The notes under the pieces: generated by a model
Databases searched by the model: none
What the model was told of the DNA's origin: nothing
What the model saw: the letters and a program-made list of their open reading frames with translations, nothing else
Position numbers and translations under genes: made by a program
In this document: one piece after another, positions 34,511 to 43,973 of the stretch
Layout: the number at the start of each line of letters is the position of its first letter
Numbering within the stretch: the first letter of the stretch is position 1
NCBI GenBank assembly: GCA_022820725.1
Contig: JAJEFA010000006.1
Location: forward strand, 1 to 47,869
Source of the DNA: Candidatus Binatia bacterium
GTDB lineage: Bacteria > Desulfobacterota > Binatia > Bin18
Reading direction: 5' to 3'
Length of the DNA: 47,869 nt

Positions 34511-34882
34511 CTAATGCAGGTCCCGGGCGTATTCTTTCAGCAGCGCCAGGGGAATATGTTCGAGAGTGGCCTCGTGGGTGGAGGCCAGGATCACGACGGG
34601 TGCGGCCCCGGCCTCGTAGGCTTCCTTCCAGCGCAGCGCACACAGGCACCAGCAGTCGCCGGGCTGGAGTCCGGCAAAGCCAAGCTCCGGGCGGGGCGTA
34701 CTCAGGTCGTTGCCCTTTGCCTTGGAAAAGGCCAGAAATTCTTCGGTGACCTGAGTACACACGGTATGCAGGCCGACATCTTCCCTGCCGGTATTGCAGC
34801 AGCCGTCTCGATAAAAACCGGTTAACGGCCGCGAACTGCACACCTCAAGTTTTTCGCCTAAGACATTTTTTGATTCGTACAT
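34511..34882 (-). CDS. DUF2237 family protein
   Basis: A 123-residue protein matching the conserved DUF2237 pattern: SKNVLGEKLEVCS, TGFYRDGCCNTG, DVGLHTVCTQVTEEFLAFS, and GDCWCLCALRWKEAYEAG. Several invariant Cys suggest metal or redox chemistry, but no function is known. The ribosome site AGGAGA lies upstream of ATG 34882. Single gene between the toxin-antitoxin pair and the AOR enzyme. Confidence 0.92.
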   Translation of the reverse strand: MYESKNVLGEKLEVCSSRPLTGFYRDGCCNTGREDVGLHTVCTQVTEEFLAFSKAKGNDLSTPRPELGFAGLQPGDCWCLCALRWKEAYEAGAAPVVILASTHEATLEHIPLALLKEYARDLH

Positions 34883-34949
34883 AATGAAGATATCTCTCCT
34901 ATGCTCCGTGCATAAACATCTTTTAATGTTTCTGCTTTTGACATGGCCC

Positions 34950-36752
34950 TCAGAGCCCGAATTCCCTTTTCTTCTCCTCCGTTATCAATCCCTGCTCGTT
35001 CCAGCCTCGGGCGGCGTAATAGCTTTGAATCATCAGCCGTAGCTCATCCGGAGTCAGACCCACTCCCTGAGCAACGCCGCTCGGCAGCGGCTCGGTCAAG
35101 AGGCGGGGCGGCAGCCAGTCGTCCTCGGGCTGCCAGCCCTCACGCATATTAAACAGTTTCTTGAGCGTGTTGATACGTTCGCCGACCTGCTTGAGTCCGG
35201 CGGCAGTATAATCCCACCCCGTCACCGCGCTCATCAGGTGGGCCGTATCGGAATAAAAATCATCAAAACACTTGCGTAAAAATTTACACACAATCAGTGA
35301 GTCCAGGACCGCGGAGAAGTCTTCGGACGCGGCAACCAGCGCCCCACGACCGGCATCGGCTTGCAGACGATCAACCTGACCCGAGAAATCCGCCTCATAC
35401 GCTCCCGAGCGGTTATGACAGGCTCCGCGCGGGCTGACCGCCAAACCGAGCGCCATGGTCTTGAGGCTGCGCGGCTCGTAGCCCGGCAGCTCCATGCCTT
35501 TGACATGCATGGCGAAGCTCTCCGCTTCAGCCCCGATGCGGGTAGCCGCCAGCCGCGAGCCCTCGGCCAGGGCCGCCCCCACTCCTCGTCTGTGGGCAAT
35601 ATCCGGGATCAGGGCGAGAATCGCCTCCGCGTTGCCGAAGGACAGCCCTGTCTCACGCAGCTCGGGCCAGAGGCCCTTGTCCGCGCATTCCGCCGCCCAG
35701 GCGATGGTGCCGCCGGTACTAATAGTATCCAGTCCGTACCGGTCGCACAGCCGGGCGGCTCGCAGCACCGCGTCCGGCTCCTCAATGCCGCACAGTGGGC
35801 CGAACGCAAAGAGGGTTTCGTATTCAAGCCGTTGGGCCTCGCCGCTCAGGGATCGAAAGAGGCGCTCACATCGAATCGTGCATGCGGCACAGCCGTGCGT
35901 CTGGCTGAAACCATTGGTGACAAAGGATTCTCCGCTGAGCGCTTCCGCCTGGACAAACGGAGTATTCTGAAAATTATAGGTCGGCAGACTGCCCAGCCGA
36001 TCAAAGACCGCCAGGTTCGCCACCGTTCCAATTTCGCGGTATTTTGCCGTCTGCGGTCCGACACTCCGTTCGCGTAATGTGGCAGCAATTCTTTCCACTG
36101 CCCCGGTATCGGCCACGGCCACCCGACAATGACCTCGCAGAGCCACGGCCTTGAGCTTCTTGGCGCCAAACACCGCGCCAACGCCACCTCGTCCGGCGTG
36201 CCGACCCTCGTTGCTGAGGGTTGCAAACCGCACGAGATTTTCTCCGGCCCGCCCAATGGCGGCCACCCGGGCCTCCGCCCCTTTTTCTGTGCGTTCCGCG
36301 TGCCGAATACGTTCTTCCGTTTCCTGGGCGCTCAGTCCCGTCAGATGGGCGGCCGTTCGGAACTCGACTCCGTCGTCCGTTATCAGGAGATAGGTGGGTT
36401 GCCCGGCTGCGCCGGTAATCACCAGCGCATCGACTCCGACCCGCTTGAGCTCCAGGGCGAAAAAGCTGGAGGAGAGCGAGTCCGCAATAAAACCGGTCAG
36501 AGGCGACTTGGTGACAACCGCGTACTTGGCGGTGGTGGTCAGGCCCGTTCCGACCAGCGGAGCGCTGGTAAAAATGAGCGGATTGTCGGCTGAGAATGGC
36601 TCCGCGCCGGGAGGTGCGTGGTCGTACAGCAGAGACGCACCCAGGCCCACCCCGCCCAGTACTGCGGTCAGCCGGGACGATTCGATGTCCTGCCAGGTGT
36701 ACGACTGCGTGGTGAGGTCTATACGGAGCAGACGGCCGTGGAACCCGTACAT
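34950..36752 (-). CDS. Aldehyde ferredoxin oxidoreductase (AOR) family tungsten enzyme
   Basis: A 600-residue tungstopterin oxidoreductase. N-terminal AOR domain begins GFHGRLLRIDLTT; pterin-binding blocks include the GGVGLGASLLYDH and NEGRHAGRGGVGAVFGAKK stretches. The 4Fe-4S site is CAACTIRC (C-x2-C-x3-C), with the distal Cys in LIVCKF. Such enzymes convert aldehydes to acids using ferredoxin; some reduce acids. The substrate cannot be read. The MobA-MoaD fusion lies 3 bp upstream in the same operon, so a dedicated cofactor supply is likely. Confidence 0.92.
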   Translation of the reverse strand: MYGFHGRLLRIDLTTQSYTWQDIESSRLTAVLGGVGLGASLLYDHAPPGAEPFSADNPLIFTSAPLVGTGLTTTAKYAVVTKSPLTGFIADSLSSSFFALELKRVGVDALVITGAAGQPTYLLITDDGVEFRTAAHLTGLSAQETEERIRHAERTEKGAEARVAAIGRAGENLVRFATLSNEGRHAGRGGVGAVFGAKKLKAVALRGHCRVAVADTGAVERIAATLRERSVGPQTAKYREIGTVANLAVFDRLGSLPTYNFQNTPFVQAEALSGESFVTNGFSQTHGCAACTIRCERLFRSLSGEAQRLEYETLFAFGPLCGIEEPDAVLRAARLCDRYGLDTISTGGTIAWAAECADKGLWPELRETGLSFGNAEAILALIPDIAHRRGVGAALAEGSRLAATRIGAEAESFAMHVKGMELPGYEPRSLKTMALGLAVSPRGACHNRSGAYEADFSGQVDRLQADAGRGALVAASEDFSAVLDSLIVCKFLRKCFDDFYSDTAHLMSAVTGWDYTAAGLKQVGERINTLKKLFNMREGWQPEDDWLPPRLLTEPLPSGVAQGVGLTPDELRLMIQSYYAARGWNEQGLITEEKKREFGL

Positions 36753-36755
36753 GGT

Positions 36756-37679
36756 TTATCCGCCCGCATCGCTTGACAAGATCAACAGGCTGTCACCCGC
36801 CCGCAGACGGGTGTGCGCGTCTCGAACAAAATCTTGCCCATTGATGTTGCAGGTATAGCCGCTCTGTAAGCTGGCGTGTCCCGCCTCATCCGCAGACAGC
36901 ACCGAACCCAGGAGGGCGGGACATTCCACTCCCAAGACCGTCAGCGCGTCCCCGAGGGTTGCCTCAGCCGAGAGGGTCAGCGCGACGCGCGAGGTCCGGG
37001 CAGTCAGGCGGGCAACACCGAAGAGCTCAACCGTACAGGAGATGGGCACGGACAGTGTCCGCCACTGGGCCAGAGCGGCTTGATAGTCCGCCTGGGTATT
37101 CATATTGAGGAAACTCAGCCCCTCGGGGTCAAAGCGTTTGATTTCCGCTGGCGACACTTTTCGGGTTGGCACGGTGTCGTACAAATAGACCGGTCGGAGG
37201 CGTTGGGCAGCGAGCTGTTCTTGCAAATGGGGAACAACGCTTCGACGATACACGGCGTGTAGCGGCTGGAGCCGGTCTTGCCACACGGGGACGACCACAT
37301 CGTAGTCACGGCCGTGGTGATCGAGCTGCGAGACGAGATAGTCGATAAACGGCAGCTGGAGAAAAGGCACATCGCACGACGTGACAAAGGCCGCCGTGCC
37401 GCGGGTCGCTTGCAGACCGTAACACAGGCCCCCGACCGGACCCTGATAGGCGACGGTATCATGAACCAGCGTGACCGGCAGGGACGGTAGAGTCTGGTCC
37501 GGTGCGGCGACCACAACAATATCGGAAAAGCGTTGGGACAGACGCTGAACCAGGTGAGCGATGAGCGGCTTGCCGTCAAATGGGAGCAGCGCCTTCGGCC
37601 TCCCCATGCGCGAGCTTTTGCCACCGCTCAGAATAACCGCCGAGAGGGCAGGGCTGCGGGTTGAGGCTTGTGTATCCAT
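36756..37679 (-). CDS. mobA: MobA molybdenum cofactor guanylyltransferase fused to a MoaD/ThiS-type domain
   Basis: A 307-residue two-domain protein. The N-terminal part is MobA: nucleotide-binding ILSGGKSSRMGRPKALLPF (15-33) and TSCDVPFL. From about residue 215 it continues as a beta-grasp MoaD/ThiS-like domain (VELFGVARLTARTSRV, then CNINGQDFVRD), ending in the di-glycine tail SDAGG needed for thiocarboxylate formation. MobA attaches GMP to molybdopterin; MoaD supplies sulfur to it. The fusion puts both steps next to the AOR gene, just upstream. No separate MoaE or MoeB is in the window. Confidence 0.85.
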   Translation of the reverse strand: MDTQASTRSPALSAVILSGGKSSRMGRPKALLPFDGKPLIAHLVQRLSQRFSDIVVVAAPDQTLPSLPVTLVHDTVAYQGPVGGLCYGLQATRGTAAFVTSCDVPFLQLPFIDYLVSQLDHHGRDYDVVVPVWQDRLQPLHAVYRRSVVPHLQEQLAAQRLRPVYLYDTVPTRKVSPAEIKRFDPEGLSFLNMNTQADYQAALAQWRTLSVPISCTVELFGVARLTARTSRVALTLSAEATLGDALTVLGVECPALLGSVLSADEAGHASLQSGYTCNINGQDFVRDAHTRLRAGDSLLILSSDAGG

Positions 37680-37878
37680 GCTGTACCAAAGCGCAGTGCC
37701 AGATTAAAATCTGTTCAGAACAAAAAGGCTATCATCTCAACGATATAGGGACAATGAATTCTTCGGTCTTCCCTTATTCATCTTTTATTGTAATCAAAAT
37801 GAGAATTTGCTACTTTCCACCCCCACCTCAAAGTCGACAGGGTGGATCAGGCGAAACGGAACGAGAGGAGACACATTT

Positions 37879-38502
37879 TTGGCTGTTAAACTGTACGTTG
37901 GTAATCTCCCCCCCATGCTCTGCTTTCCGGAGCTTGAAGACTTATTCACCCCCTTTGGGAGCCTCCAGTCCGCCGAACTCATTACCGACCCTGCCACCGG
38001 CTTGTCACGAGGGTTCGGTTTTATCGAAATGGAGACGGAAGCGTCCGCTCAGGCGGCCATCTCAGACCTGAATGGCAAAGAAGTCGATGGACAGGCCCTC
38101 ACCGTCAATGAGGTCAAACCCGGCCGTGGTGGTCCCGTTCCCACTCGGGATGGTGGGCGTGGCAGACCTTCCCCGGTTGCGAGTCGACCGCCCTCACAGC
38201 CCCGTCAGTCATCCGGCACGCGACTCTTTGTCGGCAACCTGCCCTATTCCGCGAAAAACGCCGACCTCGAAAAGGTCTTTGCCGAGGTTGGCACGGTCAG
38301 TTCGGTCAGCGTGGTCACTGACCGCTTCTCCGGGCAATCAAAGGGATTCGCCTTTGTTGAAATGGGATCGAAGGAAGAGGCTGACGCGGTGATTGAAAAA
38401 TTCAACGGCCAGGAAGTCCTCGGTCGGGTCCTGAAGGTGAACGCCGCGCGCCCACCGGAACGACGGCGGTTTGGTGGCGGTGGCGGCGGCCGGCGATTCT
38501 GA
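37879..38502 (+). CDS. Tandem-RRM RNA-binding protein with glycine-rich tail
   Basis: A 207-residue protein with two RNA recognition motifs: RNP2 LYVGNLPP and RNP1 RGFGFIEM in the first, RNP2 LFVGNLPY and RNP1 KGFAFVEM in the second. They are joined by a proline/arginine-rich linker, and the C-terminus is RRFGGGGGGRRF. Bacterial RRM proteins are commonly single-domain. TTG 37879 is taken as start because GAGAGGAG lies at 37863-37870 and the first RRM begins immediately after; the frame is open to 37807 without homology. Confidence 0.85.
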   Translation: MAVKLYVGNLPPMLCFPELEDLFTPFGSLQSAELITDPATGLSRGFGFIEMETEASAQAAISDLNGKEVDGQALTVNEVKPGRGGPVPTRDGGRGRPSPVASRPPSQPRQSSGTRLFVGNLPYSAKNADLEKVFAEVGTVSSVSVVTDRFSGQSKGFAFVEMGSKEEADAVIEKFNGQEVLGRVLKVNAARPPERRRFGGGGGGRRF

Positions 38503-38511
38503 GCGCCGCGC

Positions 38512-39789
38512 CTAGCCCTGTTCCAGATGGTAGAACACCAGACCGGTCAACAGTTTGGGATAGAAATAGGTTGACTTCTGCGGCATGGTCTCGCCCCCCT
38601 CGCAGACCTGTTGAATCTGCTCAAAGGTTGTTGCGCGCAGGAGAAAGGCGGCCTGAGCATCTCCGGCGCTCACGCGTTGCAACGCCTCGTCAGTATCGCT
38701 CGTATACGAGACGGCCTGCTTTTGGACAGCAGGAGGTAAGCCCAGAAAACGCTCGAAGAGCACATCGTGCAACACGGTGACATCAAGCGCCCGCATGGCC
38801 GTCGAGGCGGGCAGGTCCTGCGTGACCCGGTCATCAAAAGATAAGAGCCAGTCGTGCTCGGCCCCGGCCATGACGCAGCCGATACGGCGCTCCGGGCCGG
38901 GCGCAGAAAGGGCGCTCAGAAATGCCTGGCGCTGGGCCGGAGCATACCGGGTCAGTCGAAAGTCGCGTTTGAGAACGGTTTGCAGATCGGTCGGACTGGG
39001 TAGACGGGTTTGCCGGATCAGTCGATGGGTTGGGAGGATGGTCAGGCCGCTATCCTCGGCGCTGGTCAAATACGCCAGGACGTAATGAAAGGGCCTGTCC
39101 TCGTCCGCGCCGGTCTCTGCCGTCCGCTCGCGGCTGTATTGCAGCGCGGTTTCATAGCGGTGATGGCCGTCAGCGATAATCAGCGATTTGTCCGAGAGCT
39201 GCGCCGTAATGTCGGCAACGACCGCCGGGTTCTGAACGGGCCACAGCCGATGGGTGACACCCGCGTCGTCCGCTATCTCCACCGCCGCCGGCTGGGCGAG
39301 TGCCTCCCCAAGGGTGTGTTCGAGCGACCAGCCCGCACCGGTGTAGAGACAGAAGATCGAGCTCAGATGCGCCCGGCAGGTGCGCAGCAGGGCGAGGCGA
39401 TCTTTTTTGGCCCGCTCAAAGGTGCGCTCGTGCGGACGAATGATCCCGGACTCGAAATCTTCGACCCGCAGCGCGGCAAAGATACCGGTCCGGCGCCGGG
39501 GCTGGCCGTCCTGGAGTGTGTATTCCTGGGTGTAGCAGTAGAAGCCGGGCTCCGGGTCGGGCTGTACAACCCGCTGAGACAGCCAGTCCTGAAAAGTCCC
39601 GGCCGCTGCCGTATAGGGGTCGTCCGCCTTGTTGAAGTCGAGATGGGTGGCGTTATACGGACTCTGGAGATGGAGGAGCGTTTGTTGTTCCGGGCTGATC
39701 ACGTCGTACGGCGGAGAGACGACTTTTTTCAAGTCGCCAACAACCGCCGGATTATAACGCAACGCGCGAAAGGGACGAATGCGTGCCAT
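38512..39789 (-). CDS. DUF1015 family protein
   Basis: A 425-residue protein opening ARIRPFRALRYNP and VVSPPYDVISPEQ, with RPHERT and IADGHHRYETAL, typical of DUF1015 (a kinase-like or serine-dehydratase-associated family without settled function). Start ATG 39789: everything upstream in the open frame translates the double-hairpin repeat, so the longer ORF is not real. Last gene of the purH-purD run, 113 bp after purD. Confidence 0.88.
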   Translation of the reverse strand: MARIRPFRALRYNPAVVGDLKKVVSPPYDVISPEQQTLLHLQSPYNATHLDFNKADDPYTAAAGTFQDWLSQRVVQPDPEPGFYCYTQEYTLQDGQPRRRTGIFAALRVEDFESGIIRPHERTFERAKKDRLALLRTCRAHLSSIFCLYTGAGWSLEHTLGEALAQPAAVEIADDAGVTHRLWPVQNPAVVADITAQLSDKSLIIADGHHRYETALQYSRERTAETGADEDRPFHYVLAYLTSAEDSGLTILPTHRLIRQTRLPSPTDLQTVLKRDFRLTRYAPAQRQAFLSALSAPGPERRIGCVMAGAEHDWLLSFDDRVTQDLPASTAMRALDVTVLHDVLFERFLGLPPAVQKQAVSYTSDTDEALQRVSAGDAQAAFLLRATTFEQIQQVCEGGETMPQKSTYFYPKLLTGLVFYHLEQG

Positions 39790-39792
39790 GGT

Positions 39793-39902
39793 TCTTTTGC
39801 CCCCTGCCCTTCGGGCTTCCCCCTTAAAAGAAGGGGGGACCTTCGACTCTTTTGCCCCCTGCCCTTTGGGCTTCCCCCTGAAAGAAGGGGGGACCTTCGG
39901 TT
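39793..39902 (-). repeat. Two tandem double-hairpin (R1) repeats between purD and DUF1015
   Basis: Two near-identical units of about 55 bp fill the whole gap (39793-39847 and 39848 to about 39902). On the minus strand each reads a CCCCCCTTCTTTTAAGGGGG hairpin, GCCCGAAGGGC, then AGGGGGCAAAA. Copies differ by only a few bases. They probably form transcript hairpins inside the operon. Confidence 0.75.
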
Positions 39903-41174
39903 TTAGCCTGCCAGTGCCCGCTGACCAATATCCCGCCGATAATGCATGGCCGGCCACGAAATGCGCTGCACCGCCTGATAGGTCGTCGCAACGGCCTGAC
40001 GAATATCCGCACCCGTCGCGGTCACGCCCAGAACGCGCCCGCCATTGGTGACCAGCGCGTCTGCCTGTCGTTTTGTGCCGGCATGAAAAACCGCCCCGTC
40101 CTGCCAGTCGGCGAACTGCTCCAATCCGGCAATCGCCTGGCCCTTCTCATAGCTGCCCGGATAACCTCCGGCCGTAAGCACAACACACACCGCGGCGCGG
40201 TCATCCCAGTCGAGGCTCACCTGGTCGAGGCGTTCATCAACCACAGCTTCCATGACCTCGACGAGGTCGGACTTGAGGCGCAGCATGAGCGGCTGACATT
40301 CCGGGTCACCAAAGCGGACGTTGAATTCAAGGACCTTTGCCTGGCCGTGATGGATCATCAGCCCGGCGTACAGGACGCCTTTATACACGATATGACGTTG
40401 TCTGAGCCCCTGGACGACCGGAGTGAGAATGTCCTGCACAATCCGGTCGGTCAACGCCGGGGTGACGACCGGCGCCGGCGAGTAGGCTCCCATCCCGCCG
40501 GTATTCGGCCCCCGGTCGCCGTCAAAGACCTGCTTGTGATCCTGAGAGGAGGCCAGGGGAAGAATATGGGCGCCATCCGTCAACGCCAGAAACGAGGCCT
40601 CTTCGCCGCGCAGAAACTCTTCAATCACCACTTGGTCGCCCGCCGCGCCAAACTGACGCTCGCGCATGATGGTGGTGATCGCGGCCTGGGCTTCGGCCTG
40701 GGTGGCACACAACAGGACGCCTTTTCCCGCGGCCAGCCCATCGGCCTTGACCACAATCGGCGCCCCGACTTCTTCGATATAACGGCTGGCTTCGTCCGGG
40801 TCGTGAAACACGCCAAAGGCGGCGGTTGGCACGCCCTGCTGCTGCATAAGTGCTTTGGTAAAGGCTTTACTACCTTCGAGCTGGGCCGCGGCCCGGTTCG
40901 GGCCAAACACGCGCAGACCCCGCGACGCAAACAGATCGACGATCCCGAGACTCAAGGGCAACTCGGGTCCAACAACCGTCAATTCAATCTGTTCCTTTTC
41001 GGCAAAGGCGCACAGCCCATCAATATCGTCAGCGGCCAGCGCAACCAACTCGGCATGGTCGGCAATCCCGGCATTACCCGGCGCGCAGTAGATTTTCGAG
41101 ACGCGTGGACTCTGGCGAATCTTCCACACCAGGGCGTGTTCCCGGCCGCCGCTGCCAATCACCAAGACTTTCAT
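39903..41174 (-). CDS. purD: Phosphoribosylamine-glycine ligase
   Basis: A 423-residue ATP-grasp enzyme of purine synthesis. Recognisable: VIGSGGREHALVWKI at the N-terminus, GPELPLSLGIVD, KADGLAAGKGVLL, and FNVRFGDPECQP in the ATP-grasp core. ATG 41174 lies next to the purH stop (TAGTGATG), giving coupling; the GTG at 41177 is an alternative. Its stop touches the tandem repeat. Confidence 0.95.
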   Translation of the reverse strand: MKVLVIGSGGREHALVWKIRQSPRVSKIYCAPGNAGIADHAELVALAADDIDGLCAFAEKEQIELTVVGPELPLSLGIVDLFASRGLRVFGPNRAAAQLEGSKAFTKALMQQQGVPTAAFGVFHDPDEASRYIEEVGAPIVVKADGLAAGKGVLLCATQAEAQAAITTIMRERQFGAAGDQVVIEEFLRGEEASFLALTDGAHILPLASSQDHKQVFDGDRGPNTGGMGAYSPAPVVTPALTDRIVQDILTPVVQGLRQRHIVYKGVLYAGLMIHHGQAKVLEFNVRFGDPECQPLMLRLKSDLVEVMEAVVDERLDQVSLDWDDRAAVCVVLTAGGYPGSYEKGQAIAGLEQFADWQDGAVFHAGTKRQADALVTNGGRVLGVTATGADIRQAVATTYQAVQRISWPAMHYRRDIGQRALAG

Positions 41175-41176
41175 CA

Positions 41177-42763
41177 CTAATGCCGAAAATGTCGCATACC
41201 GGTAACGATCATGGCCATGCCGTGCTCGTCCGCGGCCGTAATCACATCCTTGTCCCGCAGGCTGCCTCCGGGCTGAATCGCGGCGGTTGCACCGGCCTGG
41301 GCCACCACGTCGAGCCCGTCGCGAAAGGGGAAAAACGCATCCGAGCCGACCACGCTGCCCTGAGTCTCCAGCCCCAGGTCGTGCGCCCGGGAGACGGCGA
41401 TCTTGGCCGAGTCAACCCGACTCATCTGGCCGGCGCCCACGCCCACGACCTGATCGCTCGAGGTGAGCACAATGGCGTTGGACTTGACGTGTTTGCACAC
41501 CCGCCAGGCAAAGGACAGGGCCTGGTACTCCGCGTCGGTCGGCTCACGCTTGGTCACCACCTCGCAGTCTCTGACATTGACCTGGCCGGTGTCGCATTCC
41601 TGATACAGCAGGCCGCCGGCAATCGGCTTGGCCTCGTAGCGGGCCGGTTGAGCGTCCACGATCTCCGGGATTTCCAGCAAACGGATGTTCTGGAGGCGTT
41701 TGGATGAGGCCAGCATTTCCAGGGCCTGAGCCGCATAGCCGGGGGCCAGTACAATCTCAAGAAAACCCTGTTCGTACAGGTTCAGGATTTCCTGCGCGGT
41801 TGCCGCATCAACCTCGCGGTTCAAACCCACAATCCCGCCAAAAATGGAAATCGGATCGCAGGCGCGCGTCTTCCGAAAGGCGTCGGCCAGAGAGTCTGTC
41901 GAGGTGGCCACGCCACATGGGTTGGTATGCTTGATGGCCACTGCGGCAGTTTCATCAAACTCCTGGAGCAGGGCAAACGCGGCATTGGCATCCACGATAT
42001 TATTATACGACAGCGCCTTGCCCTGGAGCTGCTTGGCGTTGGCAATACACGCTTCCCGGACGACCGGGCTACGGTAAAAAGCCGCGGACTGGTGCGGATT
42101 CTCTCCATAGCGGAGGTCCTGGGCCTTGACGTATTGCAGGTGCAGGGTTTCGCCAAAAGGCCGGCGCTCTTGTCCGTCGAGGCTGCCCAGGTAATCGGCA
42201 ATGGCCCCGTCGTAGCGGGCGGTTAACCGGAAGGCCTTCTTGGCCAGGGCGAGCTTGTGCTCGGCGGACAGGGTGCCGTCTTGTGTGAGCGCGGCCAGAA
42301 CGGCCGGATAATCGTCCGGGTCCACCACGACGCCCACGTCGGCGTGATTTTTGGCGGAAGCGCGCAACAGGGACGGCCCGCCGATATCAATGTTTTCAAT
42401 CGCGTCGGCAAAGCTGCAGTCCGGCTGGGACACGGTGTGTTCAAACGGGTAGAGGTTGACCACAACCAGATCGATGGCTTTGAGGTCGTGCTGAGTCATG
42501 GCCGCAAGATGGCTGGGGTCGCTCCGGCGGTGCAGAATGCCGGCGTGGATGCGGGGGTGCAGGGTCTTCACCCGGCCGTCGAGCATTTCGGGAAAGCCGG
42601 TAAAGTCTTCGACCGGAGTCACCGCAATGCCGGCGTCGGTCAGCGCTTTGGCCGTGCCGCCGGTTGAGAGAATTTCAATATCAAGCGCAGCCAGGCCGCG
42701 AGCCAGATCAACAATGCCACGTTTGTCGCTCACGCTAATCAGGGCGCGGGTGACGGTAGCCAT
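41177..42763 (-). CDS. purH: Bifunctional AICAR formyltransferase/IMP cyclohydrolase
   Basis: A 528-residue two-domain enzyme performing the last two purine steps. IMP cyclohydrolase part: [45 protein letters not shown] formyltransferase part: [11 protein letters not shown] and [21 protein letters not shown] 42763 has the ribosome site AAGGAG; the open frame to 43024 carries no homology. First gene of the minus-strand purH-purD-DUF1015 run, divergent from thiS. Confidence 0.95.
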   Translation of the reverse strand: MATVTRALISVSDKRGIVDLARGLAALDIEILSTGGTAKALTDAGIAVTPVEDFTGFPEMLDGRVKTLHPRIHAGILHRRSDPSHLAAMTQHDLKAIDLVVVNLYPFEHTVSQPDCSFADAIENIDIGGPSLLRASAKNHADVGVVVDPDDYPAVLAALTQDGTLSAEHKLALAKKAFRLTARYDGAIADYLGSLDGQERRPFGETLHLQYVKAQDLRYGENPHQSAAFYRSPVVREACIANAKQLQGKALSYNNIVDANAAFALLQEFDETAAVAIKHTNPCGVATSTDSLADAFRKTRACDPISIFGGIVGLNREVDAATAQEILNLYEQGFLEIVLAPGYAAQALEMLASSKRLQNIRLLEIPEIVDAQPARYEAKPIAGGLLYQECDTGQVNVRDCEVVTKREPTDAEYQALSFAWRVCKHVKSNAIVLTSSDQVVGVGAGQMSRVDSAKIAVSRAHDLGLETQGSVVGSDAFFPFRDGLDVVAQAGATAAIQPGGSLRDKDVITAADEHGMAMIVTGMRHFRH

Positions 42764-42881
42764 GGGGCACTCCTTGATGATAACGGATTGGAAAGATGTC
42801 CATCTGTGGATAGGCAGACAGGGGAATACCAGAAGCCTCCTGGGTTGTAAAGGGAAATCCGTGGGCATATGGTAGGCCGCA

Positions 42882-43085
42882 ATGACAGTGCGGCTCAACG
42901 GCGATGTGCGGGAGTGCCGAGAGGGCATCACGGTCGCGGCCTTAGTCGAAGAACTCGGCCTTGGAAACAAGCGGATTGCGGTTGAGGTCAACCGGGATAT
43001 TATTCCCCACGACGAGTACGCCAACTGCGGATTGCAACAGGACGATGAGGTGGAAATCGTCCATTTTGTTGGCGGAGGCTGCTAG
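42882..43085 (+). CDS. thiS: Thiamine sulfur-carrier protein ThiS
   Basis: A 67-residue beta-grasp protein, [15 protein letters not shown] to [11 protein letters not shown]. The di-glycine tail receives sulfur for the thiazole ring; here the tail is GGG followed by an extra terminal Cys. Whether that Cys is removed is unknown. Starts 118 bp from divergent purH. No TPP riboswitch pattern is seen in that gap. ThiG follows. Confidence 0.9.
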   Translation: MTVRLNGDVRECREGITVAALVEELGLGNKRIAVEVNRDIIPHDEYANCGLQQDDEVEIVHFVGGGC

Positions 43086-43120
43086 TCAGAGCGCGCAGAG
43101 ATCAACACAGTGAGGACGCC

Positions 43121-43903
43121 ATGCCAGGCCCCAAAGACCCCTTCGTACTCGCAGGCAAGGAATATCATTCCAGGCTGATTGTCGGCACGGGAAAGTATAA
43201 GGATTTTGCGGAAACCAAACAGGCGATTGAGGCCTCAGGGGCCGAGATCGTGACGGTGGCGGTCCGCCGGGTGAATATCACCGACCCCAACCAGGAGAAC
43301 CTGCTCGACTATATTAACCCCAAGCACTACACCATCCTGCCCAACACCGCCGGGTGCTATAACGCCGCGGACGCGGTGCGGACTTGTCGCCTGGCCCGCG
43401 AGGCCGGGGTCGGCAATATGGTCAAGCTGGAAGTCATTGGCGATGACAAGACCCTCTTCCCTGACATTCCGGGCACGCTTGAGGCGGCCAAGACCCTGGT
43501 CGACGAGGGCTTTATTGTCCTGCCCTATATTCACGACGACCCGATCTCCTGCCAAAGGCTCGAAGACATGGGCTGCGCCGCGGTCATGCCGCTGGCCGCC
43601 CCCATCGGCTCCGGGCTCGGCATCCGCAATCCGTATAATATCCGCATCATCCTCGAACACAGCAGCGTGCCGGTGATTGTTGACGCCGGAGTGGGCACGG
43701 CCTCGGACGCCGCGGTTGCCCTGGAGATGGGCTGTGACGCGGTGCTGATGAACACCGCCATTGCCGCGGCAAAAGATCCGATTCTGATGGCCGACGCCAT
43801 GCGCCAGGGAGTGGAAGCCGGACGCAAGGCCTATCTGGCCGGGCGCATGGGCAAAAAGTTGTACGCCACCGCCTCCAGTCCGCTCGACGGAATGATCGCC
43901 TAG
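43121..43903 (+). CDS. thiG: Thiazole synthase ThiG
   Basis: A 260-residue TIM-barrel enzyme building the thiamine thiazole. Typical blocks: [11 protein letters not shown] near the start, [50 protein letters not shown], and [11 protein letters not shown]. The [10 protein letters not shown] block includes the active-site lysine. Follows thiS by 35 bp. Confidence 0.95.
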   Translation: MPGPKDPFVLAGKEYHSRLIVGTGKYKDFAETKQAIEASGAEIVTVAVRRVNITDPNQENLLDYINPKHYTILPNTAGCYNAADAVRTCRLAREAGVGNMVKLEVIGDDKTLFPDIPGTLEAAKTLVDEGFIVLPYIHDDPISCQRLEDMGCAAVMPLAAPIGSGLGIRNPYNIRIILEHSSVPVIVDAGVGTASDAAVALEMGCDAVLMNTAIAAAKDPILMADAMRQGVEAGRKAYLAGRMGKKLYATASSPLDGMIA

Positions 43904-43913
43904 CCAACTACCC

Positions 43914-43960
43914 CGTCCCCTCTTGGGAGGGGTGGCCGCAGGCCGGGGTGGGTTTCCCCA
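43914..43960 (+). repeat. Double-hairpin repeat between thiG and thiE
   Basis: CCCCTCTTGGGAGGGG (43917-43932) is a perfect short hairpin, GGCCGCAGGCC (43934-43944) a second one, followed by GGGGTGGG. Same architecture as the other repeats. It fills most of the 70-bp gap and could modulate thiE expression. Confidence 0.6.
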
Positions 43961-43973
43961 GGCCGTCCGACCG

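Noticed and set aside
39790..39957. N-terminal extension of DUF1015
   Set aside because: Translates the two tandem repeats; family homology begins at ATG 39789.
39942..41180. 412-codon plus-strand ORF opposite purD
   Set aside because: Shadow of a high-GC gene; no recognisable domain. Similar long shadows opposite CYP51, the P450, and fdhA were dropped.
42764..42881. Possible TPP riboswitch ahead of thiS
   Set aside because: The conserved CUGAGA and GAACCUGAUC-type core sequences are not present.
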